Source: Mucilaginibacter terrenus (GTDB taxonomy: Bacteria; Bacteroidota; Bacteroidia; Sphingobacteriales; Sphingobacteriaceae). From it: a stretch of DNA of 64,000 nt. A model generated the notes under the pieces. It searched no databases and was not told the DNA's origin. It was given only the letters and a program-made list of their open reading frames with translations. The translations under genes were made by a program, and so were the position numbers. Position 1 is the first letter of the stretch. Each line of letters begins with the position of its first letter. The DNA lies in NCBI RefSeq assembly GCF_003432065.1, contig NZ_QWDE01000001.1:496001-560000 (forward strand). Reading direction: 5' to 3'. Of this stretch, positions 8,603-17,519 are shown piece after piece.

Positions 8603-9865
8603 TTAGTGTGCAGCGGGATCAATGGGCGCCACGTTTTTGGTTTCTCTCGCGCGTTTAAAGCTCAGCATAGCCAATATGGTGCTTAACAGCATTAATATAG
8701 CACCAGCAAAAAACGGAGCACCGGGAAAATGCACCGGCGCGCTTTTTCCTGTGAATAAGGCAAACAAGTTGGTCATCATAACAGGCCCAACGATAGAAGT
8801 TACACTCATTAGGCTGGTCAGTCCGCCTTGTAGTTCACCTTGTTCGTTTGGCGGTATTTGCCCGCTGATGAGGCCTTGTAATGCTGGGCCTGCAATACCG
8901 CCCAGGCAGTAAACCACCAGTATGGCATACATCATCCAGCTTTGGCTGGCAAAAGCGAACAGAAATAACCCTATTGTATAAAGTAACAGGCCGTAAATGA
9001 TGCTCTTTTTTTGCCCCAGCTTGGGTATAGTTACCCTGATGAGCAGTCCTTGCACCAAGCCGGAAAGCACACCAACAAAGCCGAGTGAGTAACCCACCAG
9101 CGATTCGGTCCAATGAAACCGCTGCATGGTGAAAAATGTCCACGTGCTTTGTACGGCATGTGCAGCAAGGTAAATCAATATAAGTGAGGCGATAAGGCCG
9201 CTTACCGCAGGATATTTTTTCAGCTGCATTAGCGAACCTACCGGATTTGCCCTGCGCCACTCGAAAGGGCGGCGAAGTGATTTGTCGAGTGATTCGGGTA
9301 ATACAAAATACCCGTACAACGCGTTGATCAGTGCTAATCCTGCTGCCGCTAAAAACGGAAGCTTGGTACTATACTGGCCAAGTATACCGCCTAACACCGG
9401 CCCTACAATAAAGCCAAGCCCAAAAGCCGCACCAATGATGCCGAAGTTTTGCGCCCTTTTCTCCGGCGGACTAACGTCTGCAATATAAGCTGACGCGGTT
9501 GTGAAACTGGCACCTGTTATCCCGGCTATTATACGGCCTACGAAAAGCCACCATATAGTAGGTGCAAAAGCCAGGAAGCAATAGTCAATAGCAAAGCCGA
9601 GCAGTGAGCCAAGTAATACCGGCCTTCGGCCGTACTTGTCGCTCAGGTTACCAAGTACCGGTGCAAACAAAAACTGCATTACCGAATAAGAAAACAGCAG
9701 CCAGCCGCTCCATTGCGCAGCAGAGCTAAGGTCGCCGTGTATTAATTTTTCAATAAGCTTGGGGAACACAGGTATGATAATACCAAAGCCGGTAATATCA
9801 ATTAGCAGTGTGACAAAGATAAAGCCGAGGGCTGCAGGTTTTTTGGTTTGGGCTGTAGAGTCCAT
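8603..9865 (-). CDS. Tet-type MFS efflux transporter (first of a tandem pair)
   Basis: This 420-residue paralogue of the next gene has the same twelve-helix plan. It has motif [17 protein letters not shown], a [19 protein letters not shown] helix 5 and a [11 protein letters not shown] linker. The proteins align from end to end, including the C-terminal [18 protein letters not shown] segment, with clear divergence in helices 7-9. The 57-bp gap to the downstream copy suggests cotranscription. Such duplications usually give pumps with differing substrates. The substrate here is unknown. Confidence 0.9.
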   Translation of the reverse strand: MDSTAQTKKPAALGFIFVTLLIDITGFGIIIPVFPKLIEKLIHGDLSSAAQWSGWLLFSYSVMQFLFAPVLGNLSDKYGRRPVLLGSLLGFAIDYCFLAFAPTIWWLFVGRIIAGITGASFTTASAYIADVSPPEKRAQNFGIIGAAFGLGFIVGPVLGGILGQYSTKLPFLAAAGLALINALYGYFVLPESLDKSLRRPFEWRRANPVGSLMQLKKYPAVSGLIASLILIYLAAHAVQSTWTFFTMQRFHWTESLVGYSLGFVGVLSGLVQGLLIRVTIPKLGQKKSIIYGLLLYTIGLFLFAFASQSWMMYAILVVYCLGGIAGPALQGLISGQIPPNEQGELQGGLTSLMSVTSIVGPVMMTNLFALFTGKSAPVHFPGAPFFAGAILMLLSTILAMLSFKRARETKNVAPIDPAAH

Positions 9866-9959
9866 ACCGTAAAGATGTGATAAAAAATTGAAAACCGGAT
9901 GGTGGCATCCGAATTAACCAGGATCCGCACCTCGGATACTGGATTTTAGTTGCGTAGTC

Positions 9960-10033
9960 TGAACTTGAATTTTAAGGATTACCTGTAATTAGCAGCATTC
10001 TGCCAACCCAACAATTCTTAAAATTCAAGTTCA
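9960..10033. repeat. Perfect 17-bp inverted repeat with 40-nt spacer
   Basis: The arms TGAACTTGAATTTTAAG (9960-9976) and their exact reverse complement (10017-10033) lie in the 178-bp gap between the LOG-family gene and the MFS gene. The minus-strand LOG transcript would pass through it. There is no following T-run, so it is not a standard terminator. It may be a small palindromic repeat element or a 3' stabilising hairpin. Confidence 0.8.
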
Positions 10034-10043
10034 AACAAGATAT

Positions 10044-10751
10044 TTAGAAGTTTGGTTTCAGCACATATTTATCGTAGAAACGGAAAATGTGTTCAACGGC
10101 TTCTTCGGCAGTATCTACAACACGGTAAAGGTTCAAATCGTCCGGGCTAATGTTATGTTCTTCATTCAGCATATTGCTTTCTACCCAATCAAATAAGCCT
10201 TTCCAATAATCTTTTCCGACGAATATAATTGGGAAGCGCGCTATCTTACCGGTTTGGATAAGTGTTATCGCTTCAAAAGATTCATCCATAGTACCAAAGC
10301 CACCCGGCAGGATAATAAAGCCTTGCGAATACTTCATAAACATAACCTTGCGGATAAAGAAGTAGTCGAACTCAAGTACTTTATCCCTGTCGATGTATTT
10401 GTTATGGAACTGCTCAAATGGCAACTCAATGTTTAAACCTACAGATTTACCGCCTGCTTCGTAAGCACCTTTGTTGGCCGCCTCCATGATACCTGGCCCG
10501 CCGCCAGATATTACACCATAGCCACGCTCTGTTAGCAGGGCGGCAGTTTTTTCAGCCAGTTGATAGTATTTGTTGTCGGTTTTAGTTCGTGCAGAACCGA
10601 AGATGGATACGCAAGGGCCAATCTTGGCCAGTTTCTCAAAGCCGTCTACAAACTCGGCCATTATCTTAAATATCTGCCAGGAGTCGGTAACCTTAATCTC
10701 CTGCCAGTTTTTGTTCTCAAATGCTTGTCTTATTTTATCGTCGCCAGTCAT
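10044..10751 (-). CDS. LOG-family nucleotide hydrolase (TIGR00730-type)
   Basis: This 235-residue Rossmann-like protein carries the LOG signature. It has SGGGPGIMEAANKGA near residue 80 and LPGGFGTMDESFEAIT near 150, where the PGGxGTxxE motif forms the active site. Family members act as cytokinin riboside 5'-monophosphate phosphoribohydrolases or as nucleotide 5'-monophosphate nucleosidases releasing ribose 5-phosphate. The physiological substrate in Bacteroidota is uncertain. It is cytoplasmic and appears to be transcribed alone. Confidence 0.9.
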   Translation of the reverse strand: MTGDDKIRQAFENKNWQEIKVTDSWQIFKIMAEFVDGFEKLAKIGPCVSIFGSARTKTDNKYYQLAEKTAALLTERGYGVISGGGPGIMEAANKGAYEAGGKSVGLNIELPFEQFHNKYIDRDKVLEFDYFFIRKVMFMKYSQGFIILPGGFGTMDESFEAITLIQTGKIARFPIIFVGKDYWKGLFDWVESNMLNEEHNISPDDLNLYRVVDTAEEAVEHIFRFYDKYVLKPNF

Positions 10752-11020
10752 AGTAGTTGTTAAATCCGGATAGCCGAAAACCGGTAAAGTCCCGGAAAGT
10801 ATAATTAGTTAAATATTAATTGATGTTATAAATACCTTTCCAAAATTTCGGAAAGTTCGAAAGTTAATAAACGATTTTGATAGTACAATAGTTGCACGTT
10901 TAAGTTTTTTATTAGGGGATAGAGCTTGCGCTTCAATGTCAAATATACAAGCCCCTTGGCCCAGCGGGATGACATAACTTTGAAACATCATGAAAATTCC
11001 GTATATTGTAGATGAGCCTT

Positions 11021-12508
11021 CTAAACTATTGCCACGGCAGTCTTTTTTCTTGAAGATGTTGCCAATAACCCCAGGAATGTGATCAGGCCATTTACAATAA
11101 TCAGTTCATTATCGAAGACGTAGCCGTTCAGCAAAGTTTTGGATTCCGTGCTCAGGAAAAAGCAAACTGCCGGCGAAATCAGACAGATAAACGGCACCAG
11201 CTTATCTGCAACTTGCCGGTTCTTTACAAACAATCCAAACGAGTATAAGCCGAGAAGTGGGCCATAGGTATATGACGCCACCTTGAATATCGCGCCGACC
11301 ACAGCATCGTTGTTAATCGCATTAAAGATGATAATGGTTATAAACATCAGCCCCGAAAAGGCAATATGCACATAGTGGCGGGTGTTCACATTTTTTTTGC
11401 TGTTTACATCGTCGCGCTTGTTAAAGCCGAGGAAATCTACACAGAACGAGGTGGTAAGCGCGGTAAGTGCCGAGTCTGTAGTGGCAAAGGTGGCTGCCGT
11501 TAACCCCAGCATAAACACCATGGCAGGTATTACGCCAAGGTACTGCAGCGCTATGGTAGGGTAGAGGTAGTCGGTTTTTTCTACTTTGATGCCGTTTTTG
11601 GCAGCGTACATATACAGCAGTGCGCCTACGCTAAGAAAGAAGATGTTGATCACAACAAACACCGCTGTAAAGCTGAACATGTTCTTTTGTGCTTCCTTTA
11701 TATTTTTAAGGCTGAGGTTCTTTTGCATAAGATCCTGATCCAGCCCGGTCATGCCAACAGTAATGAACAATCCGCCAAGAAATTGCTTGCTGATGTGGAA
11801 CTTGCTGGTCATGAAATCCTCAAAGAAAAAGACTTTAGAATAGCTGCTGTTCTTAATGGCTTCTGCGGCTTCAAAAACATTGTAGTTGAGGCTGCGGCAA
11901 ATGAAATAGATGGACAAGAACACCGATGCCACCAGGAAGAAAGTTTGAAGGCTATCGGTAATGATAATGGTTTTTAAACCGCCTTTAAACGTGTACGACC
12001 AGATAAGCACTAAAGAGATCAGCACCGTTACGGCAAAAGGCACACCATAACTGTCGAAGATAAAACGTTGTAAAACAATTACCACCAGGTACAAACGGAA
12101 TGATGAACCAATAGTGCGGCTAATGAGGAATATGCCCGCGGCCGTTTTATAGCTCCATGTGCCTAAGGCATGCTCTATATAACTGTAAATAGAGGTCAGC
12201 TTCATGCGGTAGTACAACGGCAGCAAAACTGTAGCAATGATGATAAAGCCCGCCGCATTGCCCAGCACAAACTGGAAGTAGGCGAACTGATCGCCGCTTG
12301 GTGCACCCACCTTTCCCGGCACTGAAATGAAAGTGACGCCGCTAAGCGCAGTGCCTATCATCCCGAAGGCAACCAGGTACCACTTGGAATTGCGGTTGGC
12401 AACAAAGAAGGTATCGTTATTGGCAGAGTTCTTTGATGTGAGGTAAGAGATTACCAGCAATACCAAAAAATAACCAATGATAAAAGTGAGCAGTATTCCC
12501 GGAGCCAT
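11021..12508 (-). CDS. Sodium:solute symporter (SSS family)
   Basis: This 495-residue protein has about thirteen hydrophobic helices and SSS-family features. The N-terminal helix is followed by YLTSKNSANNDTFFVANRNS, a segment seen in many bacterial SSS members. Helix 2 has MIGTALSGVTFISVPG. Further in are a GMTGLDQDLMQKNLS stretch near residue 260 and LTAATFATTDSALTALTTS near 345, the Na2-site region. It should couple Na+ entry to uptake of a small organic solute. The substrate is not predictable. The gene stands alone, divergent from trpA. Confidence 0.88.
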   Translation of the reverse strand: MAPGILLTFIIGYFLVLLVISYLTSKNSANNDTFFVANRNSKWYLVAFGMIGTALSGVTFISVPGKVGAPSGDQFAYFQFVLGNAAGFIIIATVLLPLYYRMKLTSIYSYIEHALGTWSYKTAAGIFLISRTIGSSFRLYLVVIVLQRFIFDSYGVPFAVTVLISLVLIWSYTFKGGLKTIIITDSLQTFFLVASVFLSIYFICRSLNYNVFEAAEAIKNSSYSKVFFFEDFMTSKFHISKQFLGGLFITVGMTGLDQDLMQKNLSLKNIKEAQKNMFSFTAVFVVINIFFLSVGALLYMYAAKNGIKVEKTDYLYPTIALQYLGVIPAMVFMLGLTAATFATTDSALTALTTSFCVDFLGFNKRDDVNSKKNVNTRHYVHIAFSGLMFITIIIFNAINNDAVVGAIFKVASYTYGPLLGLYSFGLFVKNRQVADKLVPFICLISPAVCFFLSTESKTLLNGYVFDNELIIVNGLITFLGLLATSSRKKTAVAIV

Positions 12509-12690
12509 AATTTAGTTTTATCAGTGCAGATGTAAGCCCTAAAGTAGCGGTTTGCGGCGTATCAACCAAATCGACGTATGAAGCCGTTTTAAATACTCCC
12601 AAAAAGTGTGGAAAGTGAAGATTTTTAACGGTATTTTTGTCCAATTAATGCGAATACAAGCTAATTTCAATGGTTGATACAATTGCACCG

Positions 12691-13461
12691 ATGAACAGGT
12701 TGAACCAACTTTTTTCGACAAAAAAAGAGAATTTACTATCTATATATTTTACTGCGGGCTATCCGGAACTAAACACCACCCTTGATATTGCAGCAGCCCT
12801 TGAACAGGCCGGTGCCGACTTCCTGGAGATTGGTTTTCCGTACTCAGATCCTGTAGCAGACGGGCCAACCATTCAGCATAGTTCAGAAGTTGCGCTGCAG
12901 AACGGGATGACGCTAAGCGTGTTGTTTGAACAGCTTAAAGAACTGCGCACCCGGGTAAGTATTCCCGTGTTGCTGATGGGATACGTGAACCCTATAGTGC
13001 AATACGGTGTAGAACGCTTTTGCAAGCAGGCAGCCGCTGTAGGGGTAGATGGTATTATCGTGCCGGATCTGCCTATGTACGAGTATGAAATGCTGTATAG
13101 CAACTACTTCGGAGAGAATAACTTAAGTAACATTTTCCTGGTTACACCGCAAACATCAGAGGACCGCATCCGTAAAATAGATGGTTTGAGCAATAGCTTT
13201 ATTTACCTTTTATCTTCATCAAGCATAACAGGCGGGAGCCTTAAGCTAACCGAAAGCATAGAAGAGTACTACAAGCGTGTTAAGGCAATGGAACTAAATA
13301 ATCCAGCTATTATAGGCTTTGGTATTTCAGATAACGCATCCTTTAGCAAAGCATGCGAATACGCTAACGGTGCAATAGTGGGCAGCGCGTTTGTTAAGTT
13401 GTTAGGTGAAGATGATTATATGAGTAAGATACCCACCTTCATCAACAATATAAAAGGTTGA
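12691..13461 (+). CDS. trpA: Tryptophan synthase alpha subunit
   Basis: TrpA cleaves indole-3-glycerol phosphate to indole and glyceraldehyde 3-phosphate and passes indole to TrpB. Visible motifs are IYFTAGYPEL, the catalytic-Glu string FLEIGFPYSDPVADGPTIQ, IVPDLPMYE, LVTPQTSEDRI, YLLSSSSITGG and IIGFGISD, so the active site looks complete. I place the start at ATG 12691 (MNRLNQLF), which matches usual TrpA N-termini. An upstream in-frame ATG at 12670 would add seven residues. No other trp gene is in the window. Its stop lies 1 bp from the stop of the convergent yciO-like gene. Confidence 0.95.
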   Translation: MNRLNQLFSTKKENLLSIYFTAGYPELNTTLDIAAALEQAGADFLEIGFPYSDPVADGPTIQHSSEVALQNGMTLSVLFEQLKELRTRVSIPVLLMGYVNPIVQYGVERFCKQAAAVGVDGIIVPDLPMYEYEMLYSNYFGENNLSNIFLVTPQTSEDRIRKIDGLSNSFIYLLSSSSITGGSLKLTESIEEYYKRVKAMELNNPAIIGFGISDNASFSKACEYANGAIVGSAFVKLLGEDDYMSKIPTFINNIKG

Positions 13462-13462
13462 G

Positions 13463-14083
13463 TTATAGATAATCCTCCAGGATACCCTTACCTTCACGTA
13501 TAACCTCGAACTCGCCTGATGTGCAATCTATTATGGTAGAAGGGGTGTTGTCGCCATAACCACCGTCTATTACTATATCTACTTGTTCCTGGTATTTTTC
13601 GTATATAAGTTCTGGATCGGTGGAATACTCGATAATGTCATCATCATCATGAATAGATGTGGAGACTATAGGGTTGCCTAACACACGTACGATCTCCCTT
13701 GCTATGTTATTGTCCGGGACGCGTATTCCCACCGTCTTTTTGTTGCTGCTGAGCAGCTTTGGCACTGCATGACTGGCGTTGAATATAAATGTAAATGGGC
13801 CTGGCAGCGCCTTCTTTAATACTCTGAATGTGGCGTTATCAATAGGTTTTATGTAGTCTGATATGTGGCTAAGGTCATAGCAGATGAACGAGAAGTTAGC
13901 CTTTTCAGGTTTGATGTTCTTGATGCGGCAGATTTTTTCGATCGCTTTTTGATTGGTGATATCGCAGCCGAGGCCGTAAACCGTGTCAGTAGGGTAGATG
14001 ATGAGCCCGCCCTTTCGCAGCACTTCTGCAACTTGCTCTATAGCTTTAGGGTTAGGATTTTCAGGATAGATCTTTATCAGCAT
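13463..14083 (-). CDS. YciO-like member of the Sua5/YrdC/YwlC family
   Basis: This 206-residue single-domain protein belongs to the family of threonylcarbamoyl-AMP synthases, which make the precursor for tRNA t6A. Strings such as RKGGLIIYPTDTVYGLGCD, AIEKICRIKNI, PGPFTFIF, VGIRVPDN and IIDCTSGEFEVIREG are present. Its length, the NFSFICYDLSHIS segment and the VDIVIDGGYG ending resemble Escherichia coli YciO more than TsaC. I therefore call it YciO-like rather than the essential t6A enzyme. It is convergent with trpA. Confidence 0.85.
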   Translation of the reverse strand: MLIKIYPENPNPKAIEQVAEVLRKGGLIIYPTDTVYGLGCDITNQKAIEKICRIKNIKPEKANFSFICYDLSHISDYIKPIDNATFRVLKKALPGPFTFIFNASHAVPKLLSSNKKTVGIRVPDNNIAREIVRVLGNPIVSTSIHDDDDIIEYSTDPELIYEKYQEQVDIVIDGGYGDNTPSTIIDCTSGEFEVIREGKGILEDYL

Positions 14084-14120
14084 ATAACGTTAACAAAGAT
14101 ACACACAGATAGGTTTAAAA

Positions 14121-14154
14121 AAGAAAGCCACCTAATCAGGTGGCTTTCTTTTTT
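14121..14154. terminator. Bidirectional terminator downstream of yceI
   Basis: Arms 14121-14133 and 14138-14150 form a perfect 13-bp stem (AAGAAAGCCACCT) with a 4-nt loop. T-runs follow on both strands. It ends the minus-strand yceI transcript just before the yciO-like gene. Confidence 0.9.
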
Positions 14155-14230
14155 AAATGCTGGTGGAGGCTATGGACACAACATCAAAACTCACTCAAAA
14201 TATCACCTCCACCCGCATTTATAACTTAAA

Positions 14231-14767
14231 TTATTTCTGTTTTGCAAATTGTACGTTGATGATAAGCTTGATGTCTTCACCAACTACTATTGAACCTGCT
14301 TCTGTTACGCCATCCCAGGTAAGGCCAAATTCTTTACGGTTTATTTTACCACTAACTTCGAAGCCTGCTTTGGTGTTACCGTAAAAGTCATCGGCAGAAC
14401 CACCGAATTCTGCTTTAAGAGTAACTGGTTTAGTAACATCTTTTATAGTAAGGTCGCCTGTGATAGCGTACTCATCATCACCGCTAGCCTTTATTGAAGT
14501 AGATTTAAAAGTGATCTTCGGATAAGTTGCAGCGTCAAAAAACTCTGCCGATTTCAGGTGCTCATCGCGCTGTGTTTGAGTAGTGTCAATGCTGTTCACA
14601 TCAAGAGAGAAGTTAACCTGTGCATCTTCAAAATTGTCATCAGTTGTTTCCAACTCGCCTTCAAATGTTTTGAAAAAGCCGGTAACTGTAGAAATTACCA
14701 GGTGTTTAACTTTAAATTGTACTTCTGAGTGCATTGGGTCTAAAACCCATTTTGTTGCTGTTGCCAT
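14231..14767 (-). CDS. YceI-family lipid-binding-like protein
   Basis: This 178-residue protein shows the YceI lipocalin-like pattern. It begins KWVLDPMHSEVQFKVKHLVIS, continues with DEHLKSAEFFDAATYPKITF and DLTIKDVTKPVTL, and ends in a GLTWDG...VGEDIKLIINVQF strand pair. Family members bind isoprenoid-like lipids, often in the periplasm. Here the protein starts directly with MATATKWVL and has no signal peptide, so a cytoplasmic location is expected. A TACCTTTG box and a strong terminator suggest a single-gene transcript. Confidence 0.92.
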   Translation of the reverse strand: MATATKWVLDPMHSEVQFKVKHLVISTVTGFFKTFEGELETTDDNFEDAQVNFSLDVNSIDTTQTQRDEHLKSAEFFDAATYPKITFKSTSIKASGDDEYAITGDLTIKDVTKPVTLKAEFGGSADDFYGNTKAGFEVSGKINRKEFGLTWDGVTEAGSIVVGEDIKLIINVQFAKQK

Positions 14768-14809
14768 TGTTTTATTTGTTTAAATATTGTTTCTCATTTG
14801 TTTACACAA

Positions 14810-14817
14810 CAAAGGTA
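14810..14817 (-). promoter_or_regulatory. Candidate -7 box (TACCTTTG) of yceI
   Basis: On the minus strand TACCTTTG matches the TAnnTTTG consensus and lies 42 nt upstream of the yceI start. No clear TTG was found 19-21 nt further upstream, so this rests on the -7 element alone. Confidence 0.4.
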
Positions 14818-15151
14818 ATATTATATGTTTAAACATCTATTATTGTTTGATACATATTACAATTGGTAGACATTCCTGTTCTACTAAGGCACTTCTTGCT
14901 AATATGTTTTATAAATAAACAGCTAAGAAAACTGTTCAAGTGTTCAGCTTTTTTGAAGATAAAGCATTTGAACACTTTTTTATACGGCCGCATCCGCCTT
15001 CAATAAAGTGGCTGATTAGATGTCTAATCGCATTTTTGGATCAAATTACCTTGTTCAGCCTTTAAAAACCACACTGTTTTTGCACGCTGTTTTCAAGTTT
15101 ATTTGGAAGTAATAGCATAAATTATAGGTGCTATGATCGACTCAAAAGTGC
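14818..15151. other. Gene-free stretch with two terminator-like hairpins
   Basis: No open frame of note lies between yceI and sucC. Two hairpins on the plus strand are followed by T-runs. The first has arms AAGTGTTCA (14938-14946) and TGAACACTT (14969-14977), with inner GCTTT/AAAGC pairing and a following T5. The second has arms GATTAG (15014-15019) and CTAATC (15024-15029) followed by GCATTTTT. A perfect ATGTTTAAACAT palindrome sits at 14826-14837. A small plus-strand RNA ending at the first hairpin is possible but not shown. Confidence 0.4.
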
Positions 15152-15185
15152 AAAAAAAGAAGGGCTGCCTTGTTGGGCAGCCCTT
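15152..15185 (-). terminator. Terminator of sucC
   Basis: A perfect 10-bp stem (AAGGGCTGCC at 15160-15169 with 15176-15185) is followed on the minus strand by a run of seven T. It lies 23 nt beyond the sucC stop codon. Confidence 0.9.
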
Positions 15186-15208
15186 GGCTTTATCTTTCTA
15201 AAAAGAAA

Positions 15209-16402
15209 TTATTTGTTTAATACTTCGGTAACCAATTGTGCGGCTTCCTTAAGCAGGATAGCAGAGTACACCTTTAAGCCCGAGTTGTCTATCAGCTCTT
15301 TTGCTTCTTCCGCGTTAGTGCCTTGCAGGCGTACAATAATAGGAACCGGGATATCGCCGATTTCTTTGTAAGCATCAATAACACCTTGTGCAACACGGTC
15401 GCAACGTACTATACCGCCAAAAATGTTGATCAGGATTGCCTTTACATTAGGATCAGACAGGATGATGTTGAAACCAGCTTTAACGGTTTGGGCGTTTGCA
15501 GTACCACCTACGTCCAGGAAGTTAGCCGGCTCGCCACCTGCAATCTTAATAATGTCCATAGTGGCCATTGCCAAACCTGCACCGTTAACCATACAGCCCA
15601 CGTTTCCGTCAAGCTTTACATAGTTAAGGTTGCTCTTGCTTGCCTCAACTTCTGTAGGATCCTCTTCGTCGGTGTCGCGCATTGCTGCGTAATCCGGGTG
15701 ACGGTATAAAGCATTGTCGTCAAGGTTTACCTTGGCATCAACAGCTAATATTTTATTATCGGAGGTTTTAAGAACCGGGTTTATTTCAAATTGTGAAGAA
15801 TCTGTTGCTTCGTAAGCTTTATATAAAGCGGTGATAAATTTCACCATATCTTTAAAGGCGTCGCCGCTTACACCAAGGTTAAAAGCAATTTTACGTGCCT
15901 GGAAGCCTTGCAGCCCAACCTTAGGGTCAATTTCTTCTTTAAATATTTTATCAGGTGTAGAGTGGGCCACTTCTTCAATGTCCATACCACCTTCTGTAGA
16001 ATACATGATTATGTTGCGGCCTTTAGCACGGTCAAGCAATACACTCATGTAAAACTCTTTAGTTTCGCTTTCGCCAGGGTAGTAAACGTCCTGTGCTACT
16101 AAAACTTTCTTTACTTTCTTACCCTCAGGGCCGGTTTGTGGGGTAACCAGCTGCATGCCTATTATCTGGCCTGTAATATCTTTTACCTGGTCGTGGTTTT
16201 TAGCCAGTTTAACGCCACCGCCTTTACCGCGGCCACCAGCATGTATTTGTGCTTTTATAACAACCCAGTCCGAAGCGTAGTCTTCCTTCAGTTTCTGAGC
16301 GGCTGCTACTGCCTCTTCGGGCGTATCGGCAACAATGCCTTCCTGTACTCTAACGCCAAAGCTTTTTAAGATCGCTTTGCCCTGATATTCGTGGATATTC
16401 AT
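15209..16402 (-). CDS. sucC: Succinyl-CoA ligase (ADP-forming) subunit beta
   Basis: SucC carries the ATP-grasp and CoA-ligase halves of succinyl-CoA synthetase, the substrate-level phosphorylation step of the citric acid cycle. The start MNIHEYQGKAILKSFGV at 16402 is the family N-terminus and gives 397 residues, the normal length. The open frame extends 40 codons further upstream, but that part has no family character. Other motifs are VVIKAQIHAGGRGKGGGVKL, the EINPVL metal-binding string, GLAMATMDIIK, NFLDVGGTA and ILINIFGGI. SucD is not adjacent, as is common in Bacteroidota. Confidence 0.96.
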   Translation of the reverse strand: MNIHEYQGKAILKSFGVRVQEGIVADTPEEAVAAAQKLKEDYASDWVVIKAQIHAGGRGKGGGVKLAKNHDQVKDITGQIIGMQLVTPQTGPEGKKVKKVLVAQDVYYPGESETKEFYMSVLLDRAKGRNIIMYSTEGGMDIEEVAHSTPDKIFKEEIDPKVGLQGFQARKIAFNLGVSGDAFKDMVKFITALYKAYEATDSSQFEINPVLKTSDNKILAVDAKVNLDDNALYRHPDYAAMRDTDEEDPTEVEASKSNLNYVKLDGNVGCMVNGAGLAMATMDIIKIAGGEPANFLDVGGTANAQTVKAGFNIILSDPNVKAILINIFGGIVRCDRVAQGVIDAYKEIGDIPVPIIVRLQGTNAEEAKELIDNSGLKVYSAILLKEAAQLVTEVLNK

Positions 16403-16547
16403 GTTTTTTGAAAGATTTGCGGTAAAGCTACAATTTTGTTTAGAGAATAGCGGATAGCCGTAAGAGATTTGTTGCAGCGCAAAATGACATGGTAACCCAA
16501 TTTTTACTTTACAATAACTCATTACCTAATCTAAAACCGCTAATCGT

Positions 16548-16555
16548 TATCTTTG
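16548..16555 (+). promoter_or_regulatory. Candidate -7 box (TATCTTTG) of the LolD-like gene
   Basis: TATCTTTG fits TAnnTTTG and ends 4 nt before ATG 16560, the same distance as the box before the DUF502 gene. If used, the mRNA would begin at or next to the start codon. Confidence 0.4.
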
Positions 16556-16559
16556 GCTC

Positions 16560-17219
16560 ATGCTTAAAGCACTATCTATAAACAAATCCTACGGGCAGCT
16601 TAACATTTTAAAGGGCGTAAACTTGGAGGTTGACCGCGGGGAGATTGTTACAATTGTTGGTGCGTCCGGTGCGGGTAAAAGTTCGCTGCTTAATATCCTG
16701 GGTACGCTTGACAAGCCCGACTCTGGACAAATATTTATTGATAATGTTGAGGTTAGCAAGCTTAACAACAAAGACCTGAGCGATTTCCGTAATCACAAAA
16801 TAGGTTTCATATTCCAGTTTCATCATTTACTGGTAGAATTTAACGCCCTGGAGAATGTGTGTATGCCTGCGTTTATAGCAGGCAAGCCAAAGGCCGAAGC
16901 GGAAAAACGGGCCAAAGAGTTGCTGGACATGTTAGGTTTGGGCGAGCGGATGACGCATAAACCAGCTCAGTTGTCGGGCGGCGAGCAGCAGCGTGTCGCA
17001 GTTGCAAGGGCGCTGATCAATCGGCCCGCGTTGATATTCGCGGATGAACCATCCGGCAACCTCGATTCAAAGAACGCGTTGGAATTACACGAGCTTTTTG
17101 TGCGCCTGCGGCAGGAGTTTAACCAAACCTTTGTGATTGTAACCCACAACGAGGATCTGGCCGCAATGGCAAACCGCACCATACTGATGAAAGATGGGTT
17201 AATAGTGGAGGAGCTGTAG
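16560..17219 (+). CDS. LolD/FtsE-like ABC transporter ATP-binding protein
   Basis: This 219-residue ATPase has Walker [13 protein letters not shown] near residue 37, Q-loop [18 protein letters not shown], signature [15 protein letters not shown] near 140 and Walker [14 protein letters not shown]. The sequence fits the MacB/LolD/FtsE branch, where such ATPases drive FtsX-type permeases that pull lipoproteins or other substrates from the inner membrane. No permease lies beside it, so its partner must be elsewhere. A TTG-initiated gene begins directly after the stop codon. Confidence 0.9.
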   Translation: MLKALSINKSYGQLNILKGVNLEVDRGEIVTIVGASGAGKSSLLNILGTLDKPDSGQIFIDNVEVSKLNNKDLSDFRNHKIGFIFQFHHLLVEFNALENVCMPAFIAGKPKAEAEKRAKELLDMLGLGERMTHKPAQLSGGEQQRVAVARALINRPALIFADEPSGNLDSKNALELHELFVRLRQEFNQTFVIVTHNEDLAAMANRTILMKDGLIVEEL

Positions 17220-17519
17220 TTGAAGATATTAATAACCAATGCCACTTCCGCGGCAGCTTACAAGTTAAAGAATAAGTACCCTGGCGACCACGTGTTGTTG
17301 GGCGATCACCAGGAACTGCCCTTGTTCCTTGGTAACACCGTAAAACTTCCAAATCCAACATCAGCAAGCTATCAGCATGAAATGCTAACGCTATGCCTGG
17401 ATGCAGCAGTAGAAAAAGTTTTTGTTATGACAACCGAGGAATTGCTGCTGCTGAAGGAATCGGAACTGTTGTTTAATGAATATAATATAGAGATTTTAGA
17501 TGGCAGCAATGCAATATAG
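17220..17519 (+). CDS. Small protein of unknown function (TTG start)
   Basis: This 99-residue protein begins with TTG immediately after the LolD-like stop codon. Its frame overlaps the next gene by 20 nt, so it sits inside a tight operon. The first 30 residues (MKILITNATSAAAYKLKNKYP) look like a Rossmann-type beta-alpha start. The pattern resembles the pre-ATP-grasp domain of larger enzymes, but no ATP-grasp part follows. No catalytic motif was recognised. The coupling to its neighbours supports it being a real gene. Confidence 0.6.
   Translation: MKILITNATSAAAYKLKNKYPGDHVLLGDHQELPLFLGNTVKLPNPTSASYQHEMLTLCLDAAVEKVFVMTTEELLLLKESELLFNEYNIEILDGSNAI

Noticed and set aside
7277..9865. Tetracycline resistance genes
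   Set aside because: The proteins belong to the broad TCR/Tet MFS group, but many members have other substrates, so resistance cannot be claimed.
10809..10991. 60-codon minus-strand frame between the LOG and symporter genes
   Set aside because: It has no recognisable protein character and no start signal, and overlaps an AT-rich intergenic region. It is more likely chance.
13463..14083. Essential TsaC/Sua5 t6A enzyme
   Set aside because: Length and several strings are closer to YciO, and Sua5 would have an extra C-terminal domain.
16403..16522. 40-codon upstream extension of sucC
   Set aside because: The family N-terminus begins at MNIHEYQG (16402). The extension has no family character.
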